64,000 nucleotides of DNA from Bombella saccharophila (GTDB lineage: Bacteria; Pseudomonadota; Alphaproteobacteria; Acetobacterales; Acetobacteraceae): positions 186,001 to 250,000 of the forward strand of contig NZ_JANIDW010000001.1 of assembly GCF_026385475.1 (NCBI RefSeq), written 5' to 3'. The notes beneath the pieces are model-generated. The model was not told the origin of the DNA. It worked only from the letters and a program-made list of their open reading frames with translations, and did no database searches. The position numbers were made by a program, and so were the translations under genes. Numbering within the stretch: the stretch's first letter is position 1; every line of letters starts with the position of its first letter. This document shows, in pieces, positions 46,675 through 55,852 of the stretch.

Positions 46675-46677
46675 GTC

Positions 46678-47616
46678 ATGGCTAGGCCGGATGATGAGTA
46701 TGAGGATGACACGCCCCCACAGGGGCGCGAGCGCTTAGCTGGCAGGGCGCAGCGGCCATCGCGTAAAGAGCGTGGACCGCGTGATGGCGATGCAGCGGGT
46801 CGTGCGGGGTTTGTCTCATCGCTTTTAACGGGGCAATCCGGCACGCGTGGTTTGATGATTCTTGCCGTTGCGGGAGCGGCGTTGCTGCTTGTGATTGGCG
46901 GGGTGTGGAATTGGGTTGTGGGTAGTCATCCCGCTGGTGTGCCTGTGATTGGCCCGCCGCCTTATGCTGTGAAGGATCGCCCCGCTGACCCCGGCGGTAT
47001 GATGATTATGGGGGATGATACAACCAAAAGTGATGTTACCGGTCGCGGTGCGGTGCATTTAGCCCCCCCGCCAGAACAGCCCGATGCGGGCTTGCTTGCG
47101 GGACGGTTGGACCAGCCTGCAACCAATGGGGAGGAGAAAGCAACGGCAGCTAACACCACCGCTCATAAAGAAGGTGAAGCCTCGTCACTGTCGGAAACGA
47201 AGCCGCCGTCTGGGGCAGATAATGCGGAAGCTCCCCCTATGGATGGGGAAACAAAGACCGAGGCGAAGCAAGAGGCTGTGAAAGCTCCAGCAGCGCAAAC
47301 CTCAGCCGTTCAGGAAGGGGAGCTTCCTCCCCCGGCGGCGCAGGACGAAGCACCAGCCCCGGCCTCTGCGACATTGTATGAAGTGCAGCTTGCTGCTTTA
47401 CAAAATGAGGCGCAAGCTCGGCAGGAATGGGCGCATCTGCGTAGCCGCTTGCCAGACCTTTTAGGCGGGCGTGAGCCTATTTTGCGGACGGTGGAGCGCG
47501 ATGGTAAGCACTTCATCCGTTTGCGGGTGGGAGGCTTTGCTGACAGGGCAGCGGCGCGGCAATTCTGCGTGAAGCTGCATGCGCAAGCGCAGGCTTGTGC
47601 TGTGGTGACAAACTAA
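46678..47616 (+). CDS. SPOR-domain membrane protein
   Basis: A 312-residue bitopic protein. A charged cytoplasmic N-terminus (Arg/Asp-rich) precedes one membrane helix (about 58-78, ending VWNWVV). A long low-complexity periplasmic linker rich in Ala, Pro, Glu and Lys follows. The SPOR domain (about 240-312) opens LYEVQLAALQNEAQARQEW-like sequence and ends FCVKLHAQAQACAVV. SPOR domains bind denuded septal glycans, so it probably acts at division. The only gap to argS is 3 bases. No nagZ gene follows, unlike many relatives. Confidence 0.9.
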   Translation: MARPDDEYEDDTPPQGRERLAGRAQRPSRKERGPRDGDAAGRAGFVSSLLTGQSGTRGLMILAVAGAALLLVIGGVWNWVVGSHPAGVPVIGPPPYAVKDRPADPGGMMIMGDDTTKSDVTGRGAVHLAPPPEQPDAGLLAGRLDQPATNGEEKATAANTTAHKEGEASSLSETKPPSGADNAEAPPMDGETKTEAKQEAVKAPAAQTSAVQEGELPPPAAQDEAPAPASATLYEVQLAALQNEAQARQEWAHLRSRLPDLLGGREPILRTVERDGKHFIRLRVGGFADRAAARQFCVKLHAQAQACAVVTN

Positions 47617-47634
47617 CGCAATGGCCTATCGCTT

Positions 47635-48396
47635 GTGAGTGACGCATTGCATTTGGTGTTGGAAGGGTTTGAGGGGCCGTTGGACCTCCTTTTAGACCTT
47701 GCGCGCTCTCAGAAGGTGGACCTCCAGAAAATCTCCATTCTGCAACTTACAGAGCAATATCTGGATGTTGTAGAGCGCGCCCGCCGTGGGGCGGAGGCGT
47801 TACGGTTGGAGATTGCGGCGGATTGGTTGGTCATGGCGGCTTGGTTGGCATGGTTAAAATCTCGCCTTTTGCTGCCATCTGCTACGCAGGATGATGAGGC
47901 GGAAGATGCCGCTGGGCAGTTGCATGAGCGGTTGATTGACCTAGAGCAGATGCACCGTGCTGCGGCATGGTTGGAGGAGCAACCGCGCTTAGGGCGTGAT
48001 GTGTTTGCCCGACCAGAGCCGGAAAATCATACGCGTATTGAGATGGCCCCGCTCAAGGGGGATATGCCGGCTTTGGTTCTGGCTTATCTTGCTGCGCGGC
48101 GGCGGAGCGGGCGCAAACGCTCTTATGCTCCGCGTGTGGCGCGGTATTGGAGCATCCAGCAAGCGCGCTCTGCACTCGCACGGCTTTTAGGGCGGGCGCA
48201 TGTGGCAGGGTGGCAATCCTTGGCGTCTGTTTTGCCAGAGCTAACAGAAGGCGGCCCCCTTAGCCAGCGCGCCGCCCTTGCCGGGGCCTTGATGGCCGGG
48301 TTGGAGATGGCCCGTGGGGGGCAGGTGGAGTTACGGCAGGAAAATGCGTTTGGCGTCATCGAATGGCGGCAGAGAGAGGAGAGCGGGCATGAGTGA
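47635..48396 (+). CDS. scpA: Segregation and condensation protein A
   Basis: A 253-residue kleisin that joins Smc and ScpB in the condensin complex. The N-terminal FEGPLDLLLDLARSQKVDLQKISI is diagnostic, as is LVMAAWLAWLKSRLLLP. The C-terminal winged-helix part includes AGALMAGLEMARGGQVELRQ. A GTG start at 47635 is used, with no clear ribosome site. It ends overlapping scpB by 8 bases, so the two are translationally coupled. Confidence 0.93.
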   Translation: MSDALHLVLEGFEGPLDLLLDLARSQKVDLQKISILQLTEQYLDVVERARRGAEALRLEIAADWLVMAAWLAWLKSRLLLPSATQDDEAEDAAGQLHERLIDLEQMHRAAAWLEEQPRLGRDVFARPEPENHTRIEMAPLKGDMPALVLAYLAARRRSGRKRSYAPRVARYWSIQQARSALARLLGRAHVAGWQSLASVLPELTEGGPLSQRAALAGALMAGLEMARGGQVELRQENAFGVIEWRQREESGHE

Positions 48397-49021
48397 GATA
48401 CAATCAGCCATGCTGGAGAGTCCGTCGGACATGGTGGAGCATGATAGAGTCGCAATGGCAGTTAGCTTTGTAGAGGCTCTGCTATTTGCCAATGCGGGAC
48501 CGGTTTCTGCTAGTGCTATTGTGGCGATATTGCGGGAGCAAGGGTTAGAGGAACAGGCAGATAATCCCGGTGCTGTTCTTGATGGTCTGGCCCAGCGTTA
48601 TAAAGGCCATGCGGTGGAGCTTCAGGCGGTATCTGGTGGCTGGCAATTACGGACACGCGCTATGTTTGGCCCTGCCCTTGCGCGGGTGATTGAGCGGCCA
48701 AGGCGGTTGAGCCAAGGCACGTTGGAGGCTTTGGCGATTGTGGCATATCATCAGCCTTGCACGCGGGTGGAGGTTGAGACAATCCGCGGGGTGCGGCTTG
48801 GGCAGAGTATTCTTGATACATTGCTTGAAGAGGGATTGATAACCCCTAAAGGGCGTAAAGAGGTGCCGGGGCGGCCTGTTCTCTGGGGGACAACGCCACA
48901 ATTTTTACGGATTTTTGGCCTTGCAAGTCTTAATGACCTCCCCAGACGGGAAGAATTGCTCTTTGAGTCGCCTTCCGATGAGGGGGGAAGTGGGTTAGAA
49001 GAAACCATTCAGCCTTCATAA
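48389..49021 (+). CDS. scpB: Segregation and condensation protein B
   Basis: A 210-residue partner of ScpA. It has two winged-helix domains: VSFVEALLFANAGPVSASAI at the start, and LSQGTLEALAIVAYHQPCTR with VETIRGVRLGQSILDTLLEEGLI-like sequence in the second. The start ATG 48389 overlaps the end of scpA and is preceded by GAGAGGAGA. The upstream open frame from 48314 lies inside scpA and is not used. Confidence 0.94.
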   Translation: MSEIQSAMLESPSDMVEHDRVAMAVSFVEALLFANAGPVSASAIVAILREQGLEEQADNPGAVLDGLAQRYKGHAVELQAVSGGWQLRTRAMFGPALARVIERPRRLSQGTLEALAIVAYHQPCTRVEVETIRGVRLGQSILDTLLEEGLITPKGRKEVPGRPVLWGTTPQFLRIFGLASLNDLPRREELLFESPSDEGGSGLEETIQPS

Positions 49022-49040
49022 AGAGGGGGGAGGTGGGACG

Positions 49041-49649
49041 ATGTTTGATTTGAGTTGGACAGAAATTGCCTTATTGGTGATTGTGGCACTCGTCTGTATC
49101 GGCCCTAAAGACCTCCCCGTGGCGATGCGGACGCTCTCTAAGACGCTTAAAGCCATTCGGAAGATGGGGGCGGAGTTTCAGAATCATATTGATGAGATGG
49201 TCAAGGAGGCCGATCTCAGTGAGGCACGAGACCAATTGCGGGAGATTAGGCAATTTAGCCCACGCGAGCAGTTACGTAAGGCGATTGACCCTGACCGCAC
49301 ATTAGAAAAACAGATGGGGGCTGGCCATCAAGGGGGTATGCCCATGGCACCGCCTCCACCACCACCACCACCGCCTCCGCCGCCTGCACCGGGGAGTGAG
49401 GAGCTAGGACAGCCGCGTTCTTATACAAACCCCCAGCCGCATAATGCCCGTATGCAAGAGCAAGCCGCAGCGTTGGAGCGCGCGCCCGCACTCCTCCCCC
49501 CGACGACGGCTCTACGCTTGATTGAAGAAGCACGTTATTGGCATCGTCCTGCTTTTTTGCCGCCTGAAATTGCTTTGCATCATGGTAAACGTACGACCAT
49601 TCTTGCGCCATCACAGCCTCATAAAACGGGGGAGACAGCGACTTCATGA
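49041..49649 (+). CDS. tatB: Sec-independent protein translocase TatB
   Basis: A 202-residue Tat receptor subunit. An N-terminal membrane helix (DLSWTEIALLVIVALVCIGP), a hinge GPKDLPVAMR and an amphipathic helix are the standard parts. A run of 12 prolines (bases 49350-49385, mostly CCA and CCG) follows at about residues 104-115. The rest is poorly conserved. It precedes tatC with a 4-base ATGA overlap. No tatA lies here. Confidence 0.92.
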   Translation: MFDLSWTEIALLVIVALVCIGPKDLPVAMRTLSKTLKAIRKMGAEFQNHIDEMVKEADLSEARDQLREIRQFSPREQLRKAIDPDRTLEKQMGAGHQGGMPMAPPPPPPPPPPPPAPGSEELGQPRSYTNPQPHNARMQEQAAALERAPALLPPTTALRLIEEARYWHRPAFLPPEIALHHGKRTTILAPSQPHKTGETATS

Positions 49650-50515
49650 CCCAGCATGACCCCTCTAAAATAAGTGAGCCGACCTCCCAACCCCTCCCCA
49701 CAGCAGAAGTGCAGGATAATGGGGCTGTAGAGGATAAACCGATGCCGTTGCTGGAGCATTTGATGGAGCTTCGGCGACGGTTAATTTGGTCTTTAGCGAC
49801 GTTCGTAGTGGCGTTTTTGCTATGTTATCACTTCTCGGGTGAGATTTACCGCTTTCTGGCCGCCCCTTTAGCGAGCATCATGCGGCAGAAGGGTGAGCAA
49901 CCGCATTTGATTTATACAGCCCTTTATGAGGCTTTTTTTACCTATGTGCGTGTAGCGGTTTTTGGGGCTTTCTTCCTCTCCTTCCCGATGATTGCTATCC
50001 AGGCATGGATATTCATCGCACCGGGTTTGTATAAGAATGAGAAGAAGGCCTTCGCGCCCTTTTTGATTGCCACACCGGTGTTGTTTGTCGCAGGGGGGGC
50101 GTTGGCCTATTACCTCGTATTCCCCTTTGCGTGGAAGTTCTTCCTCTCCTTCCAACAATTAGGGGGGGCGAATCAGATGGGCATAGAGCTGCAAGCGCGT
50201 GTCTCGGAATATCTTAATCTTGTCACCAAGATGATTATGGCCTTTGGGATTTGCTTTGAGCTCCCCGTGATATTAACCCTCCTTGTCCGGGCCGGGCTTG
50301 TGGGGACGGGGCAGCTAAGGCGTGTTCGCCGTTATGCGTATGTGGCGGCTTTTGCGGTTGCAGCGGTATTGGCCCCGCCGGATGCAATTACGATGCTGGG
50401 CCTCGCTATCCCGCTTGTAGGGTTGTATGAGGTCTCTATCCTAACCGCTCGCTTGGTAGAGCCTAAGCCTATCACCGCTGATGATGACGATGAGACCTCA
50501 TCCACCCTCCCATAA
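49646..50515 (+). CDS. tatC: Sec-independent protein translocase TatC
   Basis: A 289-residue six-helix membrane protein that recognises twin-arginine signals. Motifs: [48 protein letters not shown] and [18 protein letters not shown]. The N-terminus carries about 30 extra hydrophilic residues. It overlaps tatB by 4 bases. A likely client in the window is the Tat-signalled amidase at 23116. Confidence 0.96.
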   Translation: MTQHDPSKISEPTSQPLPTAEVQDNGAVEDKPMPLLEHLMELRRRLIWSLATFVVAFLLCYHFSGEIYRFLAAPLASIMRQKGEQPHLIYTALYEAFFTYVRVAVFGAFFLSFPMIAIQAWIFIAPGLYKNEKKAFAPFLIATPVLFVAGGALAYYLVFPFAWKFFLSFQQLGGANQMGIELQARVSEYLNLVTKMIMAFGICFELPVILTLLVRAGLVGTGQLRRVRRYAYVAAFAVAAVLAPPDAITMLGLAIPLVGLYEVSILTARLVEPKPITADDDDETSSTLP

Positions 50516-50544
50516 TTAAGAGCTTATACGGAGTATCTGACCTT

Positions 50545-51810
50545 ATGCACGACCTTAAAGCCCTACGCGCTGATCCTGCTGCTTTCGATGCCGCTTTGGC
50601 ACGGCGTAACCTCCCTGCTGTGGCGGAGAGTTTGGTGAAAGAGGATGAACAACGCCGGGCGGCTTTAGCTGCATTGCAGGAGGCCCAAGGGCAAAGGAAA
50701 GGCTTGGCAAAAGAGATTGGCCAAGCCAAACGGGCAGGGGAGGATACAACCGCCATCGAGGCCCGCGGTGCGGCATTGCGGGAGCAGATTGCTGCGTTAG
50801 AGGCCCGCGCGAGCGAAATCCAAGCGCGCATTGATGGTGTCCTCCAACGCTTGCCAAACCAGCTTGATGCTTCCGTGCCTGATGGCAAGGATGAGAGCGA
50901 TAATGTCGTGGTGCATCAACGTGGGGAGGTGCCGTCCTTTGCGTTTGAGGCCAAACAACATTTTGAGCTTGGCGAAGCTTTGGGGCTGATGGATTTTACC
51001 GCGGCGGGTAAGATTGCAGGCTCGCGGTTTGTGATGTTGCGTGGAGCCCTAGCGCGGCTAGAGCGGGCCTTAGGGCAGTTTATGCTCGATGTGCATACGG
51101 GGGAGTTTGGTTATGAGGAGGTCACTGTACCGCTTTTGGTGAATGAAGCGGCTATGTATGGCACGGATAAATTACCCAAATTTGCGGAAGATTCGTTCCA
51201 TACAGATGATGATCGTTGGCTCATCCCTACGGGGGAAGTGCCGCTGACAGCCTCAGTTATGGGGGAGATTCTCACGGCGGAGAGTTTGCCACGGCGCATG
51301 ACAACCCTCTCCACCTGCTTCCGCTCTGAGGCTGGCTCTGCGGGGCGGGATGTGCGGGGTATGTTGCGTCAACATCAATTTACGAAATGCGAGCTTGTCT
51401 CCATTGTCGCACCAGAGGAGAGCGAGGCAGAGCATGAGCGTATGACCCGTGCAGCCGAGACCGTGTTGGAGCGGCTGGGCCTGCCCTTCCGCCGTGTGTT
51501 GCTCTGTGCGGGGGATACAGGCTTTGGGGCGGCTAAAACATATGACCTAGAGGCATGGTTGCCGGGGCAGCAAGCATGGCGGGAGGTCTCCTCTTGCTCC
51601 AATACGCGGGACTTTCAAGCGCGGCGGATGAATGCCCGTTTGCGTAAGGAGAAGACGATTGCCTTTGTGCATACACTAAATGGCTCCGGTCTTGCGGTGG
51701 GGCGGGTGATGATTGCCCTGATGGAAGTGCATCAGCAGGAGGATGGCAGCATCATCGTGCCTGAGGCTTTGCGCCCTTATATGGGGGGTATTGATGTCAT
51801 TCAACATTGA
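50545..51810 (+). CDS. serS: Serine--tRNA ligase
   Basis: A 421-residue class II synthetase. The N-terminal antiparallel coiled coil (about 30-105) binds the long variable arm of tRNA-Ser. Catalytic motifs include [31 protein letters not shown]-like motif 2 (here [20 protein letters not shown]), and motif 3 with [20 protein letters not shown]. It closes the dgt-serS run. Confidence 0.97.
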   Translation: MHDLKALRADPAAFDAALARRNLPAVAESLVKEDEQRRAALAALQEAQGQRKGLAKEIGQAKRAGEDTTAIEARGAALREQIAALEARASEIQARIDGVLQRLPNQLDASVPDGKDESDNVVVHQRGEVPSFAFEAKQHFELGEALGLMDFTAAGKIAGSRFVMLRGALARLERALGQFMLDVHTGEFGYEEVTVPLLVNEAAMYGTDKLPKFAEDSFHTDDDRWLIPTGEVPLTASVMGEILTAESLPRRMTTLSTCFRSEAGSAGRDVRGMLRQHQFTKCELVSIVAPEESEAEHERMTRAAETVLERLGLPFRRVLLCAGDTGFGAAKTYDLEAWLPGQQAWREVSSCSNTRDFQARRMNARLRKEKTIAFVHTLNGSGLAVGRVMIALMEVHQQEDGSIIVPEALRPYMGGIDVIQH

Positions 51811-51990
51811 AGAAGGATGATTTATTGGGAGGGCTGTTCACTAAAAAGAGAAGCTAAATGGGGGATGGTCCTTGTTTTTCTTACTCTTTTTAGCTGGTAG
51901 AGCCGTGATGGACTGTGATATATTAACAGCGAGATAATGTAGTGTTGAGGGCTTTATAGGGCTCTCAACACATTTTCTTCAGGATAAATT
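51811..51990 (+). promoter_or_regulatory. Spacer with two inverted repeats between serS and lipoprotein gene
   Basis: CTAAAAAGAG (51841-51850) has a perfect inverted partner at 51884-51893, with 33 bases between. GTGTTGAG (51942-51949) pairs with CTCAACAC (51964-51971), followed by ATTTTC, which could be a weak serS terminator or lie in the next gene's leader. The ATG of the lipoprotein gene is at 51991, with AGGA upstream. Confidence 0.45.
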
Positions 51991-53097
51991 ATGACATTGC
52001 TTCGTTCTATGGGGCGTGTGCTGGCAGTCAGTGCGCTAGCCTTGTCCTCATGTTCTTCTTCGGTTGGTCCGCATAATATGCGGCGGGACCGGCTGGATTA
52101 TGAAAAGGAAATGAGCCGACAACAGAACCAGGAGATGCTCTTTAACATTGTGCAGCTCCGTTATTCTTTGTCGCCGACCTTGATTGAGACGACACAGATC
52201 ATCTCAGCCTATACAGCCGAGACAAGTTCTAGTGCAAATATTAGCGGTACGCCCTGGATTCAAGGGGCAGGTGGCTCTTTGGGTGGATCTTTAGGTTATT
52301 CCTATAGCGATAGCCCGACTGTGACGTACCAGCCTGTCTCTGGTGTGCAATTCTCGGTGAATATTTTGCGGCCGATTTCGCCACAAACGCTTCTGCCGTT
52401 AATCTCCAGCGGCTTGCCGGTTGATACGCTGCTGCAAATGACGATGCAGTCTATCGGCCCGGCGAGTAATACGACCAGTACGATTGCAGGGACAGAGGGT
52501 AAAGAGGCTTCCATTCGCTTTACGTATTTGCTGCGTGCGTTACGTAAATTGCAAGCAGGTAATGCGCTGAGCATCCGTAGCATTGCTCCGACAGCAGCCA
52601 CCAAAACAGAACCTGCCCAGCCAGAGCGGACCTTTATCCTTTTGCCAAAGAGTAGTTCGCCTGAGATTACAGAGCTACAAGGCCAAGTGCGCCAGGCATT
52701 GCAACTCCCCGCAGGGAGTGAGCAGGCAGAGGTTGTTTATGGGCGTAAGCCTAATCATCCAGGCGAGGTCGCGATGGTGACACGCTCCATGTTATCTATT
52801 TGGGAGGATGTGGCCAGCACGATGGAAGTGCCAAAAAAAATGGTGGAAAAGGGCATTACTGCACCATCTGTTGTACGTGGTCCTAATGAGCCGCAACCTG
52901 CAATTATCATCCATTGCAGCCCAGCGCGCCCTGGTGATGATGTCGCTTATACATCTGTGGAGTATGAGGGCTCTTGGTATTGGATTGCAAAGAATGACCT
53001 TGCCAGTAAGCTTGCTTTCTCCATGCTGCAATTCATCCATGCAATTGCCGAGACAGCGACTGCTAAAGGTGCAATGGTGACGATCCCAAGCCGGTAA
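51991..53097 (+). CDS. Conserved lipoprotein of unknown function
   Basis: A 368-residue protein with a type II signal peptide, lipobox LSSC (Cys21). The mature N-terminus contains NMRRDRLDYEKEMSRQQNQE and LFNIVQLRYSLSPTLIE, followed by a Gly/Ser-rich segment, then PTVTYQPVSGVQFSVNILRPI and LLPLISSGLPVDTLLQMTMQ. I recall this order of motifs from uncharacterised envelope lipoproteins in other Proteobacteria, but no function is known to me. It stands alone with its own terminator. Confidence 0.75.
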   Translation: MTLLRSMGRVLAVSALALSSCSSSVGPHNMRRDRLDYEKEMSRQQNQEMLFNIVQLRYSLSPTLIETTQIISAYTAETSSSANISGTPWIQGAGGSLGGSLGYSYSDSPTVTYQPVSGVQFSVNILRPISPQTLLPLISSGLPVDTLLQMTMQSIGPASNTTSTIAGTEGKEASIRFTYLLRALRKLQAGNALSIRSIAPTAATKTEPAQPERTFILLPKSSSPEITELQGQVRQALQLPAGSEQAEVVYGRKPNHPGEVAMVTRSMLSIWEDVASTMEVPKKMVEKGITAPSVVRGPNEPQPAIIIHCSPARPGDDVAYTSVEYEGSWYWIAKNDLASKLAFSMLQFIHAIAETATAKGAMVTIPSR

Positions 53098-53120
53098 GGT
53101 GAGGCTTTAGCGTTGTCGCA

Positions 53121-53157
53121 AAAAGGGCGTGTCCTGCATTTGGGCACGCCCTTTTTT
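53121..53157. terminator. Strong terminator between lipoprotein gene and helicase
   Basis: GGGCGTGTCC (53125-53134) pairs with GGGCACGCCC (53142-53151) over 10 bp, extended by AAAA/TTTT and followed by T on the plus strand. The A-run makes it usable in both directions for the convergent genes. Confidence 0.92.
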
Positions 53158-53163
53158 GTGGGG

Positions 53164-55656
53164 TTAATGCGTTTTGCGTTTGTGATGTGGTTTTTTAGAG
53201 CCCAAGTTGCTTTTCTTACCATGGGAGGCTTTATGATGGCCGCGTCCTCCCGCATGGGGTTTTGGATGATGCTCGCCCCGGCGGCCCTGATGGCGGCGGG
53301 AGGTCTCGCGCATCCGGCTCTGGGTGCGGAGGACATGCTCAATCCATTCATCTAAGATAGCGGCATTTCGTTCCGCCACGATGAGCTCTGGGTAATTATC
53401 GGGGAAGCGCATTGCCAACCACCGCCATGTCACAAGGCGGCGATGGCGTTTTTCAGCGCGTTCTAATTCTTCACGCCCAGCGGTAGAGGCTTGGGGAAGG
53501 CGGCCTGTGCCGGGGGGGAAGATGGATTGCCCGCGCGCATGGAGGGCCGCCCATTCCACAAGGCGGGGGATGCCGTTATCGCGTGTGTTGATAGGACACA
53601 TGGCGTAGGTCCAGCGGGTGGAGAGGTCTAACCCATCTACCCCCTCCAAGGCTGCGGCAATCTCTAACGCTTGCTCCATATCCGCAAGGCGGTAATTGGG
53701 GTCATCAGGGCGTAAAACAGCCCGTTTAATGCGGGTTAGCACACCATAGAGGCTGTCTGATTCCATCTCTTGAGCAACGGCTTGCACAATGTCAGCATCA
53801 GGCTGCACAAGGGGGCGTAGCTCTAGCATAGGCTCTGGTGGGGCTTCGAGCATATGGCGGATGAAGCTGGGACGGCCCGCCCCTTCTAGCACGCAGACCA
53901 AGCCTTCCTCATGTTTACCAAAACGGCCCGCGCGCCCGCCAATTTGCTTGACCTCTTGAGAGACAAGATTGCGCGTTTGCCGCCCATCATATTTGCGCAG
54001 CGTGCTGAATACCACCCGGCGAATGGAGAGATTAAGCCCCATGCCAATCGCATCGGTTGCGATGAGGATGTCCGCTTCACCACGGTTAAAGCGTGCTGCC
54101 TCGGCCCGGCGGACCTCTGGGCTTAACGCCCCGTAAATAACGGCTACCCGGCGGTTATGGGCCATTAGCTCGGCGCGGAGGTCCAGCACATCCCGGCGGG
54201 AGAAAGCGATGAGGGCATCCCCTGCGCGGAGGTCCGTTAAGGCAAGCGTACCCGCAGGGCGTAGCGGGCTTTTACGCTCTAGATGGATCTCATCAACGGG
54301 GTCATTACAGAGTTCGGCAATGCGTTTGACGAGGGGGATGCAATCTGCCGCGCCTAAGATGAACACATGGCGGGCAGGCACCCCCATAATGGCCGCTGTC
54401 CATGCCGCACCTCGGTCGGGGTCGCTGAGCATTTGGGCTTCATCAATGATGGCCACATCAACAGGGTTGTTAAATGGGCACATCTCCACGGTAGCGGCAA
54501 GATGGCGAGCGGTGGGGTCGATGATGCGCTCCTCCCCCGTGGTGAGGGAGGCAGGTACACCGCGGCTTAGCATAGCCTCGCGGAACTCATGGGCTAAGAG
54601 GCGCAGCGGGGCGAGGGCCAGCCCACTTTCTGCTTGGGCGAGGGCCTCTAACGCTGTATGAGATTTGCCGGAGTTGGTCGGCCCTGTCACAAGCGTGATG
54701 CGGCGATTAAGTGCGCGTGCCGTGCGGAAATGCGCTGCAAAGCGGTCTAATGCCGCTACACGTGCGATAGCTGCATTGCCTTTGCGGGCTTGGGGGCTAT
54801 CATCATACTCTTCATCGCGTTTTTGGCTTGTCCCACGTCGCCAGCTATTGAGGAGCGGGCGGCATTTTTTAAGCTCGGCTGGGTCAAAATAGAAAATCTC
54901 CAACCCGTCTGGCTGTTGGTCGCGTTTGGCGATGGGGATGCGCTGTTCTGCAATCCAACGTAGGGCTTCGCGGCGGGAGCAATGCAGAAGGGCGGGGAGT
55001 TTCTCAAACCCGACAAGTGTGGCTTCCCAGTCTTTAATTTTCTGTAGCTCGCGTGCGCGGCGGGCCTCGGCTTTGGCGCGGATGTCCTCTTGCTCGCGTG
55101 CGCGGCGTTCTTCCTCAAGGATCAGCTCATCTTCAAAGCCGAGATCAACCCCACCAAAGGCACGGGCAATGCTGTGGGAGAGACGCTCAATTTGCGCACC
55201 AGAGAGGTACGTTCCCGCATCGGCTAGGTCGGCACGCACATCATCAAGGACGCGCAAGGGGGTATCGGCCATATCCCGCCAGCGTTCCTCCAAGAGGCTT
55301 TCCAGCACGGCGGCTTGGCCTTCTTCATCAATGAGGGGGTCGTGAATCCGTTCCGCTGCGAGGAGGACATCAGCTTTACGCACCCAAACAGCCCCGCTGC
55401 GATGAGCATGGTTCATCATGCTATTAGCCCAACCACGGCGGCGGACTTGGCAGAGCGCGTGGAGGAGCTCGGCCTCATTAATGCTGGTTTTATCAGCCCC
55501 TAAACGGCGCGCCACTTGCCGGAGCAAAGCGGCACGTTCACGCGGGGTGATGGCAAGATGCGTGCCAAAGGCTTCTTCAGCCTGTGTTAAGGCGAACTCC
55601 GCAGGGGAGAGAGGCGTTGTATGGGCGGAATCACGGGGCGGGGAAGCATCTGTCAT
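53164..55656 (-). CDS. SUV3-like DEAD/H RNA helicase
   Basis: An 830-residue helicase of the SUV3/MgpS-like group, related to the mitochondrial degradosome helicase. After a helical N-terminal region (coiled coil about 205-250) the core starts with Walker A GPTNSGKS. It continues with LAPLRLLAHEF, VDVAIIDEAQML (DEAQ box), VIYGALSPEVRRAEAARFN, ILIATDAIGMGLNL, and QIGGRAGRFG (motif VI). The C-terminus is rich in His, Lys and Gly. It may act with RNase E or PNPase in RNA turnover; that is inference. The start at 55656 is chosen over 55761; neither has a clear ribosome site. Confidence 0.85.
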   Translation of the reverse strand: MTDASPPRDSAHTTPLSPAEFALTQAEEAFGTHLAITPRERAALLRQVARRLGADKTSINEAELLHALCQVRRRGWANSMMNHAHRSGAVWVRKADVLLAAERIHDPLIDEEGQAAVLESLLEERWRDMADTPLRVLDDVRADLADAGTYLSGAQIERLSHSIARAFGGVDLGFEDELILEEERRAREQEDIRAKAEARRARELQKIKDWEATLVGFEKLPALLHCSRREALRWIAEQRIPIAKRDQQPDGLEIFYFDPAELKKCRPLLNSWRRGTSQKRDEEYDDSPQARKGNAAIARVAALDRFAAHFRTARALNRRITLVTGPTNSGKSHTALEALAQAESGLALAPLRLLAHEFREAMLSRGVPASLTTGEERIIDPTARHLAATVEMCPFNNPVDVAIIDEAQMLSDPDRGAAWTAAIMGVPARHVFILGAADCIPLVKRIAELCNDPVDEIHLERKSPLRPAGTLALTDLRAGDALIAFSRRDVLDLRAELMAHNRRVAVIYGALSPEVRRAEAARFNRGEADILIATDAIGMGLNLSIRRVVFSTLRKYDGRQTRNLVSQEVKQIGGRAGRFGKHEEGLVCVLEGAGRPSFIRHMLEAPPEPMLELRPLVQPDADIVQAVAQEMESDSLYGVLTRIKRAVLRPDDPNYRLADMEQALEIAAALEGVDGLDLSTRWTYAMCPINTRDNGIPRLVEWAALHARGQSIFPPGTGRLPQASTAGREELERAEKRHRRLVTWRWLAMRFPDNYPELIVAERNAAILDEWIEHVLRTQSRMRETSRRHQGRRGEHHPKPHAGGRGHHKASHGKKSNLGSKKPHHKRKTH

Positions 55657-55852
55657 AGGGGTGTTTTCGGGAGTGGTGGGTAGGGAAGTCAAGCAAAAAG
55701 GCGGTGATGGCTGCGTGTTTGTGATGACAAAAGAGGAAAAGATAGGCATGTTACGGGCCATGATGGGTGGTAATGATGGCCTCTCGCCAGTATCTCCCCC
55801 TTATGATGAAAGACCGTGACCTGAGTGTCATTTGAGAGAGGAATACGGATTC

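Noticed and set aside
49350-49385. CCA-rich repeat as a possible CRISPR or satellite
   Set aside because: It is a proline-codon run within tatB and has no spacer structure.
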